DNA of 64,000 nucleotides from Pyrocephalus nanus (Eukaryota > Chordata > Aves > Passeriformes > Tyrannidae). The translations under genes and the position numbers were made by a program. Position 1 is the first letter of the stretch. Each line of letters starts with the position of its first letter. Below, piece by piece: positions 19,851 through 33,125 of this stretch. The stretch spans positions 1,503,001 through 1,567,000 of the forward strand of contig CM076263.1 of assembly GCA_038380795.1 (NCBI GenBank), in the 5' to 3' direction. The notes beneath the pieces were generated by a model. The model did not search any database. It was not told where the DNA came from and saw only the letters and a list, made by a program, of their open reading frames with translations.

Positions 19851-21726
19851 ATAACTCCTGAACCTTGTGACAAGGCTCATGAAGTCTGAAAGTGTTGGAA
19901 ATCTGAGGGTGAATTCATCTTCTGCTTCCAGGAATGACAAAGGTTGGGGGGAGGGAGAAGACCTGATTTAGCAACCGTATGCAAAGCAGGTTGAGCTGTG
20001 CTGTGACTTGTCCTCCTGGAGGGACCCTGTGGTGGGAAACAGGGGCCTGCTTTGCTGTCTGGGTTGGAGCAATGGTCTGGGTTTTTGGGATATTCATTGG
20101 ATTTGTGAGCAAGGAAATTAAGTGCTGATCAGGAGCACAACTCTGCTTCAGCAGCTAAGACACCCTGGGCAGAGGGATGTTGGTGTCCATGTCCCCGGCC
20201 CTGGAGTGTGCCTCGTGACACCTGACATATTTACTTCAGCCCATTTGGGCTGAAACAAGAGATTAAGGGTGCCCTTGTACCCTCTGCAAACAGCTCAGTC
20301 ACCATGGAGAGGTTGGGGGTGTTCTGAATTCCTTCAGGCAAGAGGTGTTGAACCCCTTCGAACAAAGCTGAGCCTGATGTTGTGGGCAGGCGCTCAGAGG
20401 TGGTGGCTCCATCCCTCGCAATTGAACAAGGTTAGGGCTAAAGGGAGGGAGGTGGAAGCCCACTGGGTGTTAGATCAGCTCTGAGAGAGTCAACTCTGGG
20501 TGGTTTCATTAGCTTTCAGTGTGGTGAAGTGTTTGCAGGCTTTTTTTGTACCAGACGGGAACAAAGCAGCGCGAGTCAGACGGCGGTGCGGGTGCTGTCG
20601 GTTACCAGGGTTACAACACGCATGGGAAAAAGGGAAAAAAAATCCCACATATTGCAAGGCACTAACTACTAATTTTGCTGTTGTGGAGATACAGAGGGCT
20701 GGCATTACCATGGATGTATTTATATCCCCTGCCCTGTAGAAAATATGCAAGTTATTCCCAGGCATGTGCGTACCCAAGTCTGGAGCTGGACCACCAGAGA
20801 CCTCCAGGGAGTTGCTGTGTGAGAGCTGAGGGGGACTCCTTTTATTCCCTACAGCTGCCCAGATGAGAATGTCAATCTGAATATGCTTAAAATAGAAAAA
20901 AATCACATTCTGAACCCAAAAGGATCTGTTTTGCACAAAGCACCCTGCGAAAGGAAGGAGTAGGACAGCTCGGGATCCCAATCTTCAGCCCCAGTATCAC
21001 ACCTACCAAAGCTTGTCAGCTCAGTTTAGAGCCAATCTCCAGTGGAAAATGGGTCAGGAAACAAGTTTTGCCCCTCATCAGCAAGGCAAGCCAAGGCCGA
21101 GAGCTTGCAAAGGGCAAAAACTAGAAAATAAAGAGGATGCAAAAGGGGTTCAGTGAAAGAAAGTGGAAACCAGACCTGATGGAGACGACAGAAGGGAAAC
21201 CAGCCCTCCTTATCTTGATGGGAGTTGGGTGGTGGGATCCCGCAGAGCAGTGGGTGGGCAGTGTGCTCACCTGAGTTGGCTGCAGGAGCCGAGGGGCAAC
21301 ACTGGTGCAAACAAAACCAAACCCCTGGAGATGAACCTGCATCCCAAAAAGGCCCTGCTGGAAGTGGTATTTACTCCTTTCCTGAGAGCTCAGGCCCTAT
21401 GGCTTGGTTCTTCGAGCCCAGCACGCCATGGGGAAGCTGGGATGAATTTCATGGTTGGAGAATTTTCTGTTTTTAATAATTGATCAAGAGCGAGCAGTGG
21501 GGACGGAAAGGCCTCGTGCAGGGATGTGATGCTTGTGGGCTCACAGACAGGAACACTTCCAGCCAGGGGACAGAGTGGAGCAGGAATGGAGGGAATTGCC
21601 TCCATGGATGGGCTGTTCAGGGCTTAGAGCCTCCACAACCAGGCGGGATTTGCTTTCATCTTCCTGCCTGCAACATCTGCAGCCTGGACTCGTAAAACTT
21701 TCATTGTTGCTTTAACCCTTCAGGTT

Positions 21727-21751
21727 CTTTTTTCTTTTTTTTTTTTTTTTT
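21727..21751 (+). repeat. Poly(T) tract
   Basis: T-rich run of about 25 bases with one C. A second run lies at 21986-22002. Confidence 0.9.
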
Positions 21752-23526
21752 TAAGAGATTTTGTTTTGGGACAAAAGGCTGCAGTTGAAGCATTAAGCCC
21801 ATGCAGCCACTTCCCAAGTTGGAGGTGCTGCCAGCTCTTGTCCCTGGAGAGAAGGACAGTGGCACCCAAACCCACAACTGGGATTATCCCCTGGAGACCT
21901 CTAGCCTGAGGGGGACTGCTGGACTGGGCCAACACTGATGTTTTAATGTGTATACTATAAAAAAACCCAAACATTTCTTGGGACTTTTTTTTTTTTTTTT
22001 TGCAGGGATGCATCACCACACCTGGCAGCAGCGTGGCTCCAGGGTTGGATTGATTTTCAGCACAGTCAACCCCGATGTTCCTAATCCAAAGCCTTTCAGC
22101 TCTTGGAGGTCACGCTGAGTTCAGGAGGCAAATTTCTCACCTGGGGCATATTTTTGTTGCAGGAAAACAGATCTCTAGATAGGGACCTGCTTTGTTAGAG
22201 GAAACCGATCTCCAGATACAGACCTGCTTGTAACGTGGGAAGCTCCAGGAAGATGGAGCCAGGGTGATTTTGGTGTTCAGAGCTCAGCAGCTTCTAATAC
22301 ACCCTTCTCCTCCCAGCAGAGATGCATGGTCCACTAAACAACCTCAGGGGGAGCAATAAGTGGCACAGGATAATAATAAAGCAGAATATGATGAATGTCT
22401 AAACTGGACCTGAAACTGGAGGTGGTCGACATGAAGAGCAGGAAAGCACAAGGTACAGCAGATCTTGGTTATACATTTCTGTGCCAAAGTCTCAGCTGCT
22501 TTTTGAAGCTCCTTGCAAAGTTCCCAGTTGTGGACTCTGCTTGGCTGCAAAAGGCTCACAAGTGTCTGTGAGCTCCAGGACACATGTAGACATGAAAAAG
22601 TGGAAAGCCCAACTGTCCACTCCTCCAAATGCAGGAGGAATTTGAGGACTGCAGGATCAAGATTCAGAGGTGGAAGGGGAAAAAAAAAATGGCTATCCTG
22701 ACTTTTAAATAGGTCTGAGGATTATTTTTTAGGATTTTTCTTTTTTTTTTTTTTTTTTTTTTAAATAGTTGGATTGGCAGATCTTGACTGGGCTCTGGGA
22801 CTCTCACTGGGAGCAGCTGAGGGACAGCCCCAGGCTTGACATGCCCAGGGGTGTGCCAACGCTCCTCCATCAGGCACTGAGACCTGCAAACCTGAATGAT
22901 GTGAGAGATTCACCTGCTCCAAGTAAGCTGTGCTGGGCTGAATGATAGGGGAAGAGGGAAAAATGGGAGACCTTGCACAGGGAGAAGAAATCATGATGGA
23001 AATGTATATATCCTTCCATATCCATCCTTCCCTGAAGCAAATTTCTGCTCCTTTGTGGCTTTGCTTTGAGTGGTTGTATCTCAGGGTCTGACCCAGAACC
23101 CTAAAACCTGGACTTTAAGCTTGGCTTTTGGTGTCTGGCTCATGGGTGTGATCTCTCTTCCGCATCTCACAGTTACACAGTGGTTCATAGTCCATGCTGG
23201 CCTCGCTCTGCCAGTTTGCCCTGCTGCTGCAGCCTTCCAGATGCATCCCTGAGCTTGTCACGTCACAGAAGCACTCTGACTGACCTCGGGCAAAGGGCTT
23301 CTGCCTTAGATTCCCCTCCCTCTCAGTTATCAGCCCCTGTGCCTTGGGTGGCATCTGAGATGACTTTCCTCCACCAGCAGAATTTGTTTATTTTAGAGGC
23401 TGGGGATGGCTTCTCCCCAGTCTATTTATAGACCTGTTGCCCAACAGAGTGCTGGAGATGAAAGCTGTGATCCTTCCTGACGGAGAACACGCCACTGGAA
23501 GGGTGTTTGCAGCTGGGACATGAGTG

Positions 23527-23544
23527 CTGCTGCTGCTGCTGCTG
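23527..23544 (+). repeat. (CTG)6 microsatellite
   Basis: Six perfect CTG units in intergenic sequence. Confidence 0.9.
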
Positions 23545-26518
23545 GTATTTGTAGGAGCCAGGAGACATCAAAGAGGGCATGGCACCCTCAGCTCCCAGGC
23601 AGCGGGGAGCTGAAATGCCCTTCCAGTTCAGGCATGCCTCACAGTTTGCTGAAAAAAACCCACTTCTTATTAATCTGCGATTGAAACTGTAATTATGTCA
23701 TCGCTCTGAACAGCCCCATCGACAAGTTCGGGCACGGGACGAGCCTGAGCTGCCGAGGCTGGTGTGCCGTGCACAGCCCAGCCTGGCAACCTCTCCCGCA
23801 CCCACTGTGGGGTTATCCAGGCTGGCAAACCCCGCTGTGGGCCCTGGTGTCCTCTCCAGCAGGGACAAAACGCCTGCCAGGGTCCTGGGCGAGCAAAGCT
23901 GCTTGTGATGGACCTGTGTGGTCACTGTGGTCGCTGTCCCCCTGAGCTGCTGCTGGAGTTCCATGGCTGTCCCCACCCTCGTGCCACAGATCTGGGTACC
24001 CGTCCTCAGTGCCTTCACCAAGGCCAGATTCTTCCATTTCGTGCCCGAATGGGCATCCCTTTGGGATTGCAGGGCTCAACTGCCTCTGCAGGGTGCTTAA
24101 TCCAGACAGCAGCCCCTCAAAGCACCCAGCACCTTGGCTGGGGGGGGGTCTCTGTGTCCCCAAAGGGCCCCAATTTCTGATGCTGCCAGTTCCTACCTCC
24201 CTAAATACCATCTCAGACGGTTGGTGCTTCCCTTGTACCACGCACAGCCCTAGAAGCCAGGGCATCTCCTATCCCAGGGATGCTCAGTCCTTCCTCCACC
24301 AGGGGTGTTTGACCCAGCAACTCCCCCAAATACACCTCTCCAAACTTGTCTCTCCCCAGGAGTTTCCACCTCCTCAAGTGTGCCTCACCCCCCAGGAAGC
24401 CAGCCCTCCAGCTCTCTCGGCCCCACACTCGCCTCTGTTTGCTCCGAAAATGCTGGTTTCAGCTTTCATTGCTCTCAGATGTTTTTTTGGACCCTATTAA
24501 ATAACATTGCAAATGCTGATGTTAATTAAAATTCCTCCTAACCGCTCCCTGCTCGGCCTCCTCTTGTAACCCCTCCTTAAAACCTCATTCATTTCTGGGA
24601 CCTTCCCAAACAGAGGCTCTCCAGACCCAGCTTTATTTGGAGTGTTTCTCCATGCCACAGCCCTCCTCTGCAAATAAGCTCTGAGAAGTCTGCTTTTTCT
24701 TCATCTCCATCTTCCTATCATTTTGTCTGTCCTTGGACTTTGAGCTTGAGGAACATCAAAAGGATTTATCACGTTATTGCCGGTGTTTTTGCCAGGAATG
24801 CTGTCGACAGGTACACAGCATCTCATGGAAACAGATCTTCTCAAGGTTGGTACATCTCTCTGGAAGTCGACATTTTAGGAACTGAGCTCCCATCTGTTCA
24901 GCACTGGACCTTCAGTATCTGGAGTAATGTCTACTAATATCCCTGGGGGTTTGCTGTTAGCAATCCCTTCCTGTAGTTTTTTTGGCCGCCTTTAGGAATT
25001 TGTTGTCCTTGCTGGAGGAGAAGACATCTTCCCTCTGGAAGACTGGTCTGCAGACAACAACAGAAATATTAAAGTGAGATTTTTTTTTTTTTTAATTTCA
25101 AAACACAACCCAGTCAAGGAAGCAGAATAAACTGAATAATAGAAAATGATGCTGGATGAGAGCAGTGAAAATCAGCTAACCTCCTGCTAATCCCAAGGAC
25201 AATCCAGACATCCTTAAACCGCTTTCCAGCATGTTCTTAAAAATCTCTAGTGTGGCTCTACAATGTTTTTTCAGGCAACTTTTTCCAGGCCTCTGTCACC
25301 CACGCTGCATCTTCCTTCCCGCAGGTTAAGCCCATGACTTTTCAGCCCTTCTTTTGTGATAATGAAGAGTTTATTTCCTTTCTCTCAACAGCCATATTTT
25401 ATGATTTACAATATACTCTCATCTTTTTTTTTTTTTTTTTTCCTTCTCTAGACTAAACAGCCCCAGGTCCTTCCAGTTTCCTTTTTTGGGATATCTTTTA
25501 ATTTTCTGAGCACTTTACACACCATCCTCCAGACTCCCTCTGTTACTAGTTTACCACCTTTATTACTAAATCATTACCCAGGATTCATTAGACATCAGTT
25601 ATTTGGGTAAATGCTATTTATTATAATATACTTGTTCTTCTTGTTATTATGGACTGTAATAGCTGTCATCCAGCTATCTGCCAGCTCTTTATAGCTTTGC
25701 AGAGGTGAGGGATGGGTCTGTGAGAGCAGTTATTTTCAGCACCAAATTGCAACAAGACCCTAGGGGAGCTTGGGGACCCTGTTCCCACAGAGGTGTGAAA
25801 CACTCACCAGAAATGTGGAGGTCCTCTGAGGCCTACAGAATTTTGGGAGCCCCTGGACTGGTCCAACTCGCAGGATCCCGAAGAAATTCAGGGTGAAGTC
25901 TCCGGATTTGTTCTGGGCAGGGAGCAGCCCAGCCAGGAGTTAAATGAAAATGGGTCAAGAACACCACATTTTTATCCATTCTGAAATTATGTTTTTCTGC
26001 ACAAAGATGTTTTGATAAGGAAAAGTATTTTGTGTTGTTTATTGCAATTAGCTCTGAGGATACAGCTGACTCTGGTGAAGATAAGGAGGACCTTGGAATT
26101 GCAGGAACAGGATCACCAGTGAGTTAAGCAGCAGCCACCAGTGCACAGTGGGTTTCCATTTGAGACAGAGGACATCAGACCCCCAATTAGAGTAAAACCT
26201 ACCTAAGTAAAAAAAACTACATAAGTACCCAGAGCTAGGAAAATTTTATCTGCGATCTGTATGGCAAAGCAGTGAGTTGCTGTGCATGAACTGCATGCCT
26301 GCTAAAGAGTGTTTTAAATGCAAGAACGACCCAGTGCACTTATTTTCTGCTTGAAAAGTCTGCACATGTTGCAGAGGTTTTGGTCAAAGAGCTCCATTTA
26401 CTCTCCTGTGTATTTTGATTCAGGCCACTTGAGAATGAAATCTGCACTAAAATACATCCAACTGCATCTTCATGCGTGTTTAACGATGTCTGCTCCATCA
26501 AGGATGGTGATCAGTAGA

Positions 26519-26750
26519 AACACAGAGTGGTTTGGGTTGGAAGGGACCTTAAAGATCATCCAGTTCCACCCCCTGCCATGGACAAGGATACTAGACCACT
26601 AGATCAGGTTCCTCCAAGCCCCATCCAACACTTCCAGGGATGGGGCAACCACAGCTTCTCTGGGCAACCTGTGCCAGGTCCTCACCACACTTGCAGCCAA
26701 GAAGTTCTTCCTAGTATCTGATCTAAATTTTAAATGATCCTGAAACCAAC
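26519..26750 (-). mobile_element. CR1 LINE 3' fragment
   Basis: Reverse orientation: GTTTGGGTTGGAAGGGACCT, the CCCCCTGCCATGGACAAGG block, CACTTCCAGGGATGGGGCAA, TTCTCTGGGCAACCTGTGCC and GAAGTTCTTCCTAGTATCTG. After about 26725 it passes into the non-CR1 part of the duplicated segment. Confidence 0.92.
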
Positions 26751-27140
26751 TTCCTGAGGCTCCAGCCCAGTTTCAAGCCCACTGCTCTTTAAAGAGGTGG
26801 GAGTAGGTGAGGGTTCCAGGGAATGGACACCATGCTGGAGTCAAGACATCTCGGCTAATGATGGGCAGGGTAGTGAGTTCCCCCAAAACCCTGCTCTCTG
26901 GAGCAAACATGTTGGATCTGGGAGGGGCTGGCCCCCAGGGGAGTTTGGACATCTGAGATGCTTAGTCCTTCAGCCCATTTCTTGAGGGGGAGAAGATGGG
27001 GAGATGGAGAGGGAACGCGGTGATTAGAGTGCTGGGGAGGAACATGAATTTCCCTGCAGGATCCTGGTGTTGTTGTCACTTCTTGTTTCACCTTCCACTT
27101 GTTTCCCCCCTCTTTCTCCCATCCTAAGGCCAGGACAAGA
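26620..27140 (+). repeat. Duplicated segment, copy A
   Basis: This stretch is repeated in the same orientation at 34925-35450. Shared words include GGTGGGAGTAGGTGAGGGTT, GGAATGGACACCATGCTGGA (one change in B), GACAT then GAGATGCTTAG, and AACATGAATTTCCCTGCAGG. By eye identity is around 80% with several indels. It includes the inner half of a CR1 fragment plus about 400 bases that are not CR1 as I know it. Confidence 0.8.
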
Positions 27141-27295
27141 TCTTTTCTTTCATATGTTGCAGGCACCTGTGTGAATTGACCCTTAAACCAGGTTGTTTGA
27201 GGTGAGCAAAGCCCCCGCCAGCCGCTGCCGATTAATTATTAGTTCCATCCTCCTGCTTCTCAACCTTGGGAAACTGCTCTGTATTGGGTAATTCC

Positions 27296-27319
27296 TTTTT
27301 TTTTTTTCCTTTTTTTTTT

Positions 27320-27350
<31 letters not shown>
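27296..27350 (+). repeat. Poly(T) tract
   Basis: A 55-base T tract broken only by two CC pairs. It is the longest T tract of the window. Confidence 0.95.
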
Positions 27351-27354
<4 letters not shown>

Positions 27355-30300
27355 CCCTCCCCTCTAACGGGCAACAGTCAAAATACAACTTGCCCCAGGC
27401 TTAAAAGGAAAACCATTCCCTACCAAAACTTCAGGTCAGAGACGAGAGACCCTTTTGGGAAGGAGCCCACGGGTAGAGGGATGCCAGTGGGGTTGTCCCC
27501 CCTCTGAGAGGCACAGGTTAATCTGCACCAGGGCAGCTCTATTTGGGAGCAGGATTTTGTGGTGACGTTAGTGCCCTGGCAAAGAGACAAGGTGGAGACA
27601 GGGAGTGTTACGACACTGAGCACTTCAGCCCCCGGCACGATTTCCATTGGCACCTGTGCCAGGAGCCAGGAGGGAGACCTTTGCTCAGCTTCCTATTAAC
27701 CATTTAGTTTTAATTAAAGGCACTGACTGGTGAGCATGTTACTGACCAGCTGGCAGGATAAATGGGTGGTCCCTAACCATCATGTTGCCCTACGTATGTC
27801 CCTAACCTGGCTATTTTTGGTATTGCAGGGAAGGGGATGAGGTGGGTGCAAAGGAGTTGCTTAGGAAAAGAAGCATGAGGCTGTGCTGGAGCTTTTGGGG
27901 AGGAAAGGGTGGAAAACTTTTACCCTGCAGTGTGCACAGGGATGAGAACTGAGCATCTTAGTCCTGACCCCTTAGTTCTGCCTGAACTTGAACCCTCTCC
28001 CCGTATATGATCAGGAATGCTCAGTTTTAGTTGTGCACACCCCAGAAGGAGGGTTGATTCATCCCCCAAATCTACCTCAAGTGGTTCAGTCCCAGTGCCA
28101 CCAAGCTGTGTCCCAAAGGGACAATGTCTCCCCTGTGCTGACATCTGTCCCCTGTGAGTCAGGGTGACCGGGCTGCTGGCTGGCCCTTATCTCCTCTCTC
28201 TGTCTTATCTCCTTCCAGTAGAAATTGGATTGGGATCGGGCGCCCCGGGAGCAAGGCAGCAAGGCGGGGAGCTCCAAGTGGAGCAGCCGATGGAGGCAGC
28301 TGATAACGGCATTTCCTGGAGGCTGATCTCTTGGACTCCTAGGAACAGCTCACAGGGACGGGGAGGCTGAGGTGGGTGACATTAAAAAACCCCTCTGCAG
28401 TGCTGGATTCATCTGCCTGCAAAACAGCTGGTGCTGAGATCCTGTGGGGCACCTCGGAGGTGAAACAGAGTGGTGAGAGCCCCTGAGGACGTGGGGTGAC
28501 CCCACAAGGCTGAGGAGGATGGATGATGCTGGTGCTCAAGCTACAGCTCCCGTGAAGTGGTAGTGAGCAGAGCATCCTGCGCACCTGAAGCAGCCCAGGG
28601 AAGTGGCTCATGGCTGGAGATCCAGACTTGTCCTAAAAAACACCCCTGAGGTGCAAACTCAGGAAGCTGCCCGTGGGGTGAGCCATGGTAAACACCTCCC
28701 CTAGGCAGGCACGGGAGGGATTCGCACCAGGGCTGCCCCACTGCCGTGTGCCACCACCCCACGCAGAGGTGGTCCCATGTGGTGGGTTCAACCCACCCGA
28801 CTGGCAACGACTTTGGGCTGGTGCCAGGTTGGGGTTTGCACGCACTGGGGTGACAGTAAGGGACAAAGGCCACCAGCTGTCCTCCGGAGACCCCGGCTGA
28901 GCGCCCTGGGTGGAAAGCACGGCGGTGCCCGGCGGTCTGGGCTCCCTTCCAGGCCCGTCATGGGACTCCCAGCAAATCCCCTGGGGCAATCCGATCTCCG
29001 GGACGCCGGGCACCTATCCCTCCCTCCGGCACGTCGGGTTTTCCATGGTTTAAGGAGCCAAAGTTCATTGACAGTGGTGGCACACCCACAGCCTGTGCCA
29101 CCCTCCGTGGGACAGCGCAGGTCACCCAGACAGCAGGAAGGAAAACAAGGTGCAATATAGGGACAAAGCCGCTTTGCACTCGGGCGTAAAACCATGGGGG
29201 ATAAAAAAAAAACCAACCCACACTCTTGTGACACATCCTATATAAGCCCCAGAGGTTGTGTGGCTGCTAGTAGATGTTAGCTGGTTTTATTTCACAGAGC
29301 AGTCAGAGCTGATGATGAAACTGTCTGAAGCCTTGCGGAGACAAATGACACATGTTTCCCAGTAGTCCTTGAATGGCTATCAAATGTGTCATAGTTAGGA
29401 GCCAGCCTGGAGGGACTTTTCCTCCAGTAGGTCCCATTCCAGGAAATGAGTCTGCCCTGTGCATTCCCTAAATTTGTCAGCGATCTAGGAGGCATCTCTG
29501 TTAAAAATTAGGTAAAGTTTCTACAAAATCTTGAGTAATCTAGGAGGTGAAATAACCATGTGGTAAAAGCCTCCCATCTATTCTGGGAAGAGATGGTTGG
29601 CTCACTGGGAAGCACAACTGGCCCTGGAGTGATGCAGCACCACTTGCCCCTCTGCTATGTGAAACCTCCACAACCACGTCCTTGTGCTGCTGCTTGCACC
29701 AGCTCCTGTGGCCCAGAGGGGACTGTCACATCCCCAGAACGAGGTGCACGGTGCCATACGTGCTCTCTGCACCACCCACACACCTCTGCACGGCTGCCAG
29801 CAGCTTGCACAACCCAGGGGGTCAGGGACATGGAGCGTGGCTCTGGCTCTCAGGTCCCTTGGTGCGTGTCCAGGCAAGCAAATTCATCACTACGGGGTGG
29901 CCACAACAAAACTGAGGACTGAGAGTAGTGCTGGCAATGCTGGAAGGTTGTCTGGAGGCCCAGCTAGTTGTCATGGGACAAAACCGAGCCAAAAATCCCT
30001 TGAAGAATCTCCATTTTGAACTACTGTGGTCCTTCTGCACAGTGTCACCTCCAAACTCACTCCCAGTTTTCCCCTTTGTCTCCCTGTCCTGGGCTGGGCT
30101 GGGGCAGACCCCAGGGTTAAGCAAGGGGAAGGCTTGGTCAGCTCTGCACTGCCCGACTATCTGGCATGGTAAAAATGCCTGTGGCAGTATTTGAGCCACC
30201 ACATCACCATCTCGAACTGGGAACACCACAAGAAGAGGTTTTGCAAGCTGTTGAGGCACTCAAACTCCAGTGGAATCACGAAAAGAGCAAGTTAAAATAA

Positions 30301-30994
30301 AATAATCCAGTGCCCCCCACTTGCCTCCCTCCCTATGAACTCCACTGAACTTGGAAAAACCAAAACAAAACAGGGCTGAGTTCAGCCTCAGTTCAAGTTG
30401 TAGATAAAGTTCAACCTACTTCTAATTTTATCCTGACAGTTCCCACCAGAAAACAGGCTCCGGCACAGCGCCCTGGGGGTAATCCAGCCCCGACTCCCAC
30501 CCTTCCTCCAGCCCCCCTGGGTGTCCCCAAAGCCTCCTGCCCACCTCCCATGGGACAATGAGCACAAGGCCACATCTCCCAGACACTCCATGGGACCTTC
30601 TGCTGAGGGTGGCCGGGGTGCATCATCATCCCACAGGGCTGGTTGTCCCCATCTGTGTCCAGCCAGGACCACGCCCGGCTAGGACAGGCCTCCAAGGGAC
30701 AACTGCTTGTTGGACCTGCTTTGTTTTGTTTTTTTTTTTTTCCCCATTACTTCCCTTAGGAGTGTCACTTTTATCCAGTGGCACTTTGATCCAGCACCAC
30801 GGGAGCAATTAGAAGTGGAGGGGAGGGTAATTAAGGGGGGGGGGAATTGGGAGGCAAAGGGTCATGGGCAGAGGGGAGGGAGGGGCAGGGGAGATGAGGC
30901 TCCCTGCAACATCCTTGTGGCATATACATGGGTACAGGGGTTGTGGCGATTCCTGGGGGGATTTTGGGATGCAAGCACAGCACAACCCTGGAAA

Positions 30995-31153
30995 AGTGGA
31001 GGTTGTGGACTCCCCATCCCTGAAACTGTCCAGGGCCAGGTTGGGTGGGGCTTGGAGCAACCTGATCTAGTGGAAGGTGTCCCTGCCCATGGCAGGGGGT
31101 GGGACTGGATGAGCTTTAAGGTCCCTTCCCTCTCAAACCATTCTCTATGATTT
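30995..31153 (+). mobile_element. CR1 LINE 3' fragment
   Basis: Sense orientation: CCCATCCCTGAAACTGTCCA, GGGGCTTGGAGCAACCTGAT, GTCCCTGCCCATGGCAGGGG, CTTTAAGGTCCCTTCC and TTCTCTATGATTT. Confidence 0.92.
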
Positions 31154-31889
31154 TACAAATCTGAAGCGTAGCAGAAGGTATTAACAAAAGGAGAAAACCC
31201 TTGTGCAAGGTTCTGAGGACCTACATGTGAACTGCAGGGACCAAGGACTCTGTGCCCAAAAAGGAGACTGGCACAAGTTCAACTCATCATCCCCAGCATC
31301 CTCAGCTGTGGAAACAGAGTTGAGGTGGCCAAACGTGACAGAACAGAGCTGGAGAGGGGAAGGAGCCCTCCCTGCAAACACATAGGGAGCAAAGGGAAAT
31401 ATAAGTTACAGGACAGAGAGCAAATGGGGGGGAAAAAATGGGTGGAATGGGCTGAAAAACAGAACCCAAGCAGCATCACTGTGTTTTTTGGGTTTAGAAC
31501 CCCTGTGAGAGCAGTGATCCCCCACAGAACCACCTTTAAGTGCTCAGAAAAGCAGCAGAAATGCGATTTTTATTAAAATACATACGGGAGGATGTGATTG
31601 TAAAAACACAGTGATCGTAAAGCAAATTGCAGTCACTACACACAACACCATCCCTCTCCCAAACGCTTCATCACCCCCCAAAAAACAAGACAGCATTTAT
31701 CTTTAGGAAGTCAGCACAAAACCATGTTTTCTGACAAATACACTGCATTTTTTTTTTCTGCTTGAAAAGAAGACCAGAGCAGCCGTGCTAACTGGGGGTT
31801 GGTTTCTTCCACGAGTTGTAAAATCCAGCCCTGGGGATAGAAGTTACCTTCGCTGTAAAACAATCCACGGACTGGATTTCACAATCTTT

Positions 31890-31910
31890 GTCGTCTTTCT
31901 CTCCCCACAG
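31890..31910 (+). promoter_or_regulatory. Splice-acceptor-like site in the intergenic region
   Basis: A run of pyrimidines (TCGTCTTTCTCTCCCCACAG) ends in CAG, a strong acceptor pattern on the + strand about 17 kb past SMAD7. It sits in a non-repetitive block (31560-31990) that looks unlike the surrounding DNA. No matching donor or exon product is recognised, so it may be a chance match. Confidence 0.2.
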
Positions 31911-32171
31911 CAATATTTTTACAGTGTTTGCCCTCAAACCAGTTTTTCATCAGCCGACATGTGTAATTACCACCAGACAGGTTTTGGATAATCCATCCCC
32001 TGGTGCAGTTTTTCCTCCCACCCTCACGCTGCACAGCCACTAACCTACCCAATCTGGCCTCTTCCAGACCTTGGGAGCTTTGAAAGCTGAATTTGACCTC
32101 TTTTGGACCTCAAAATTTGAAATTTCCGAAAAAAATGTCAGTTTAAAATTTTTTTTCTGAGCTTGAAGGGC

Positions 32172-32328
32172 GCTAATCCTTGGAATTGTTCAAGGTCAGG
32201 TTGGATGGTGCTTGGAGCAACCTGATCTAGTGGAAGATGTCCCTGCCCATGGCAGGGGGGATGGAATATGATAAACTTTAAGGTCCCTTCAAACTTAAAC
32301 CATTCAGGTATTCCATGATTTTATGATC
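32172..32328 (+). mobile_element. CR1 LINE 3' fragment
   Basis: Sense orientation: TTCAAGGTCAGGTTGGATGG, GCTTGGAGCAACCTGATC, TGTCCCTGCCCATGGCAGG, CTTTAAGGTCCCTTCAAAC and a degraded tail. Confidence 0.92.
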
Positions 32329-32880
32329 AAGGCAAGTGGTAGTCAATGCTGATCAGGATATATTTTGGGTTTTACCACACAGACAAAGGAAGTGCTAGAG
32401 ACGGATAATTTGGCTGTGGTTGACAGAAGGGGCCCTGGGGAACCCCCAGCTCAGCTGATACCTGACCACAGCACACCAGGCTGATGCTGCTCTCAGCTCA
32501 CCTGTGCATGGCAGGTGAGGGGCTCCAGCTCCTGCACAGCTGATGCCAGAGCATGGGACTCTGTGCCAAAAAAAGCCAAGGCTCCTCCAGAGCTCACAAT
32601 TATTATTTTGGAAGGTAAGAGGGCACAGCTCGTTCCCCATCTCCACCCTCAGGACAACAGCCTGAAGGAAATCCTCCCTGGTGTGCACATGAAGCAAGAG
32701 CAGATAGGATTTGTCCCTTGGATTGGTAAACCTGGGGCCTCCACCTATATCTTCAAGCACCCCTCAAATAAAACCCAGGCTTGGTGCAGCCGGTAGATGT
32801 GTGGAAATGGTCTCCATAATCACCCATTTGGACCTTGCACTGGTCCTTGGTGCCACGAAACCCCATGGACCATTTGCTTG

Positions 32881-32937
32881 GCCTGCCCATGGCAGGCGGA
32901 CAGCCCAAACCAGTCTGGGATTCCGTGATTCTATAAC
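32881..32937 (+). mobile_element. Short CR1-like tail fragment
   Basis: CCTGCCCATGGCAGGCGGAC, then CCAAACCAG and GATTCCGTGATTCTATAA, resemble the last 60 bases of CR1. It is very short and diverged. Confidence 0.45.
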
Positions 32938-33125
32938 CCCCCACGCTCATGGAGACCCTCACTGCAGCCCAGTTCCTTGGACAGCTGTATCCACCACTCC
33001 CCCACCAGCTGCAGAGGTTGCAGGGAGCTGCTCCAAGACCTGGTTTCTTCTCACAGCTCTGTCACCAGCGACTGACGTGGGGCCACCACCAGCACCAGCA
33101 GGGCCTGTCTCCCCAGCCACAGCTT

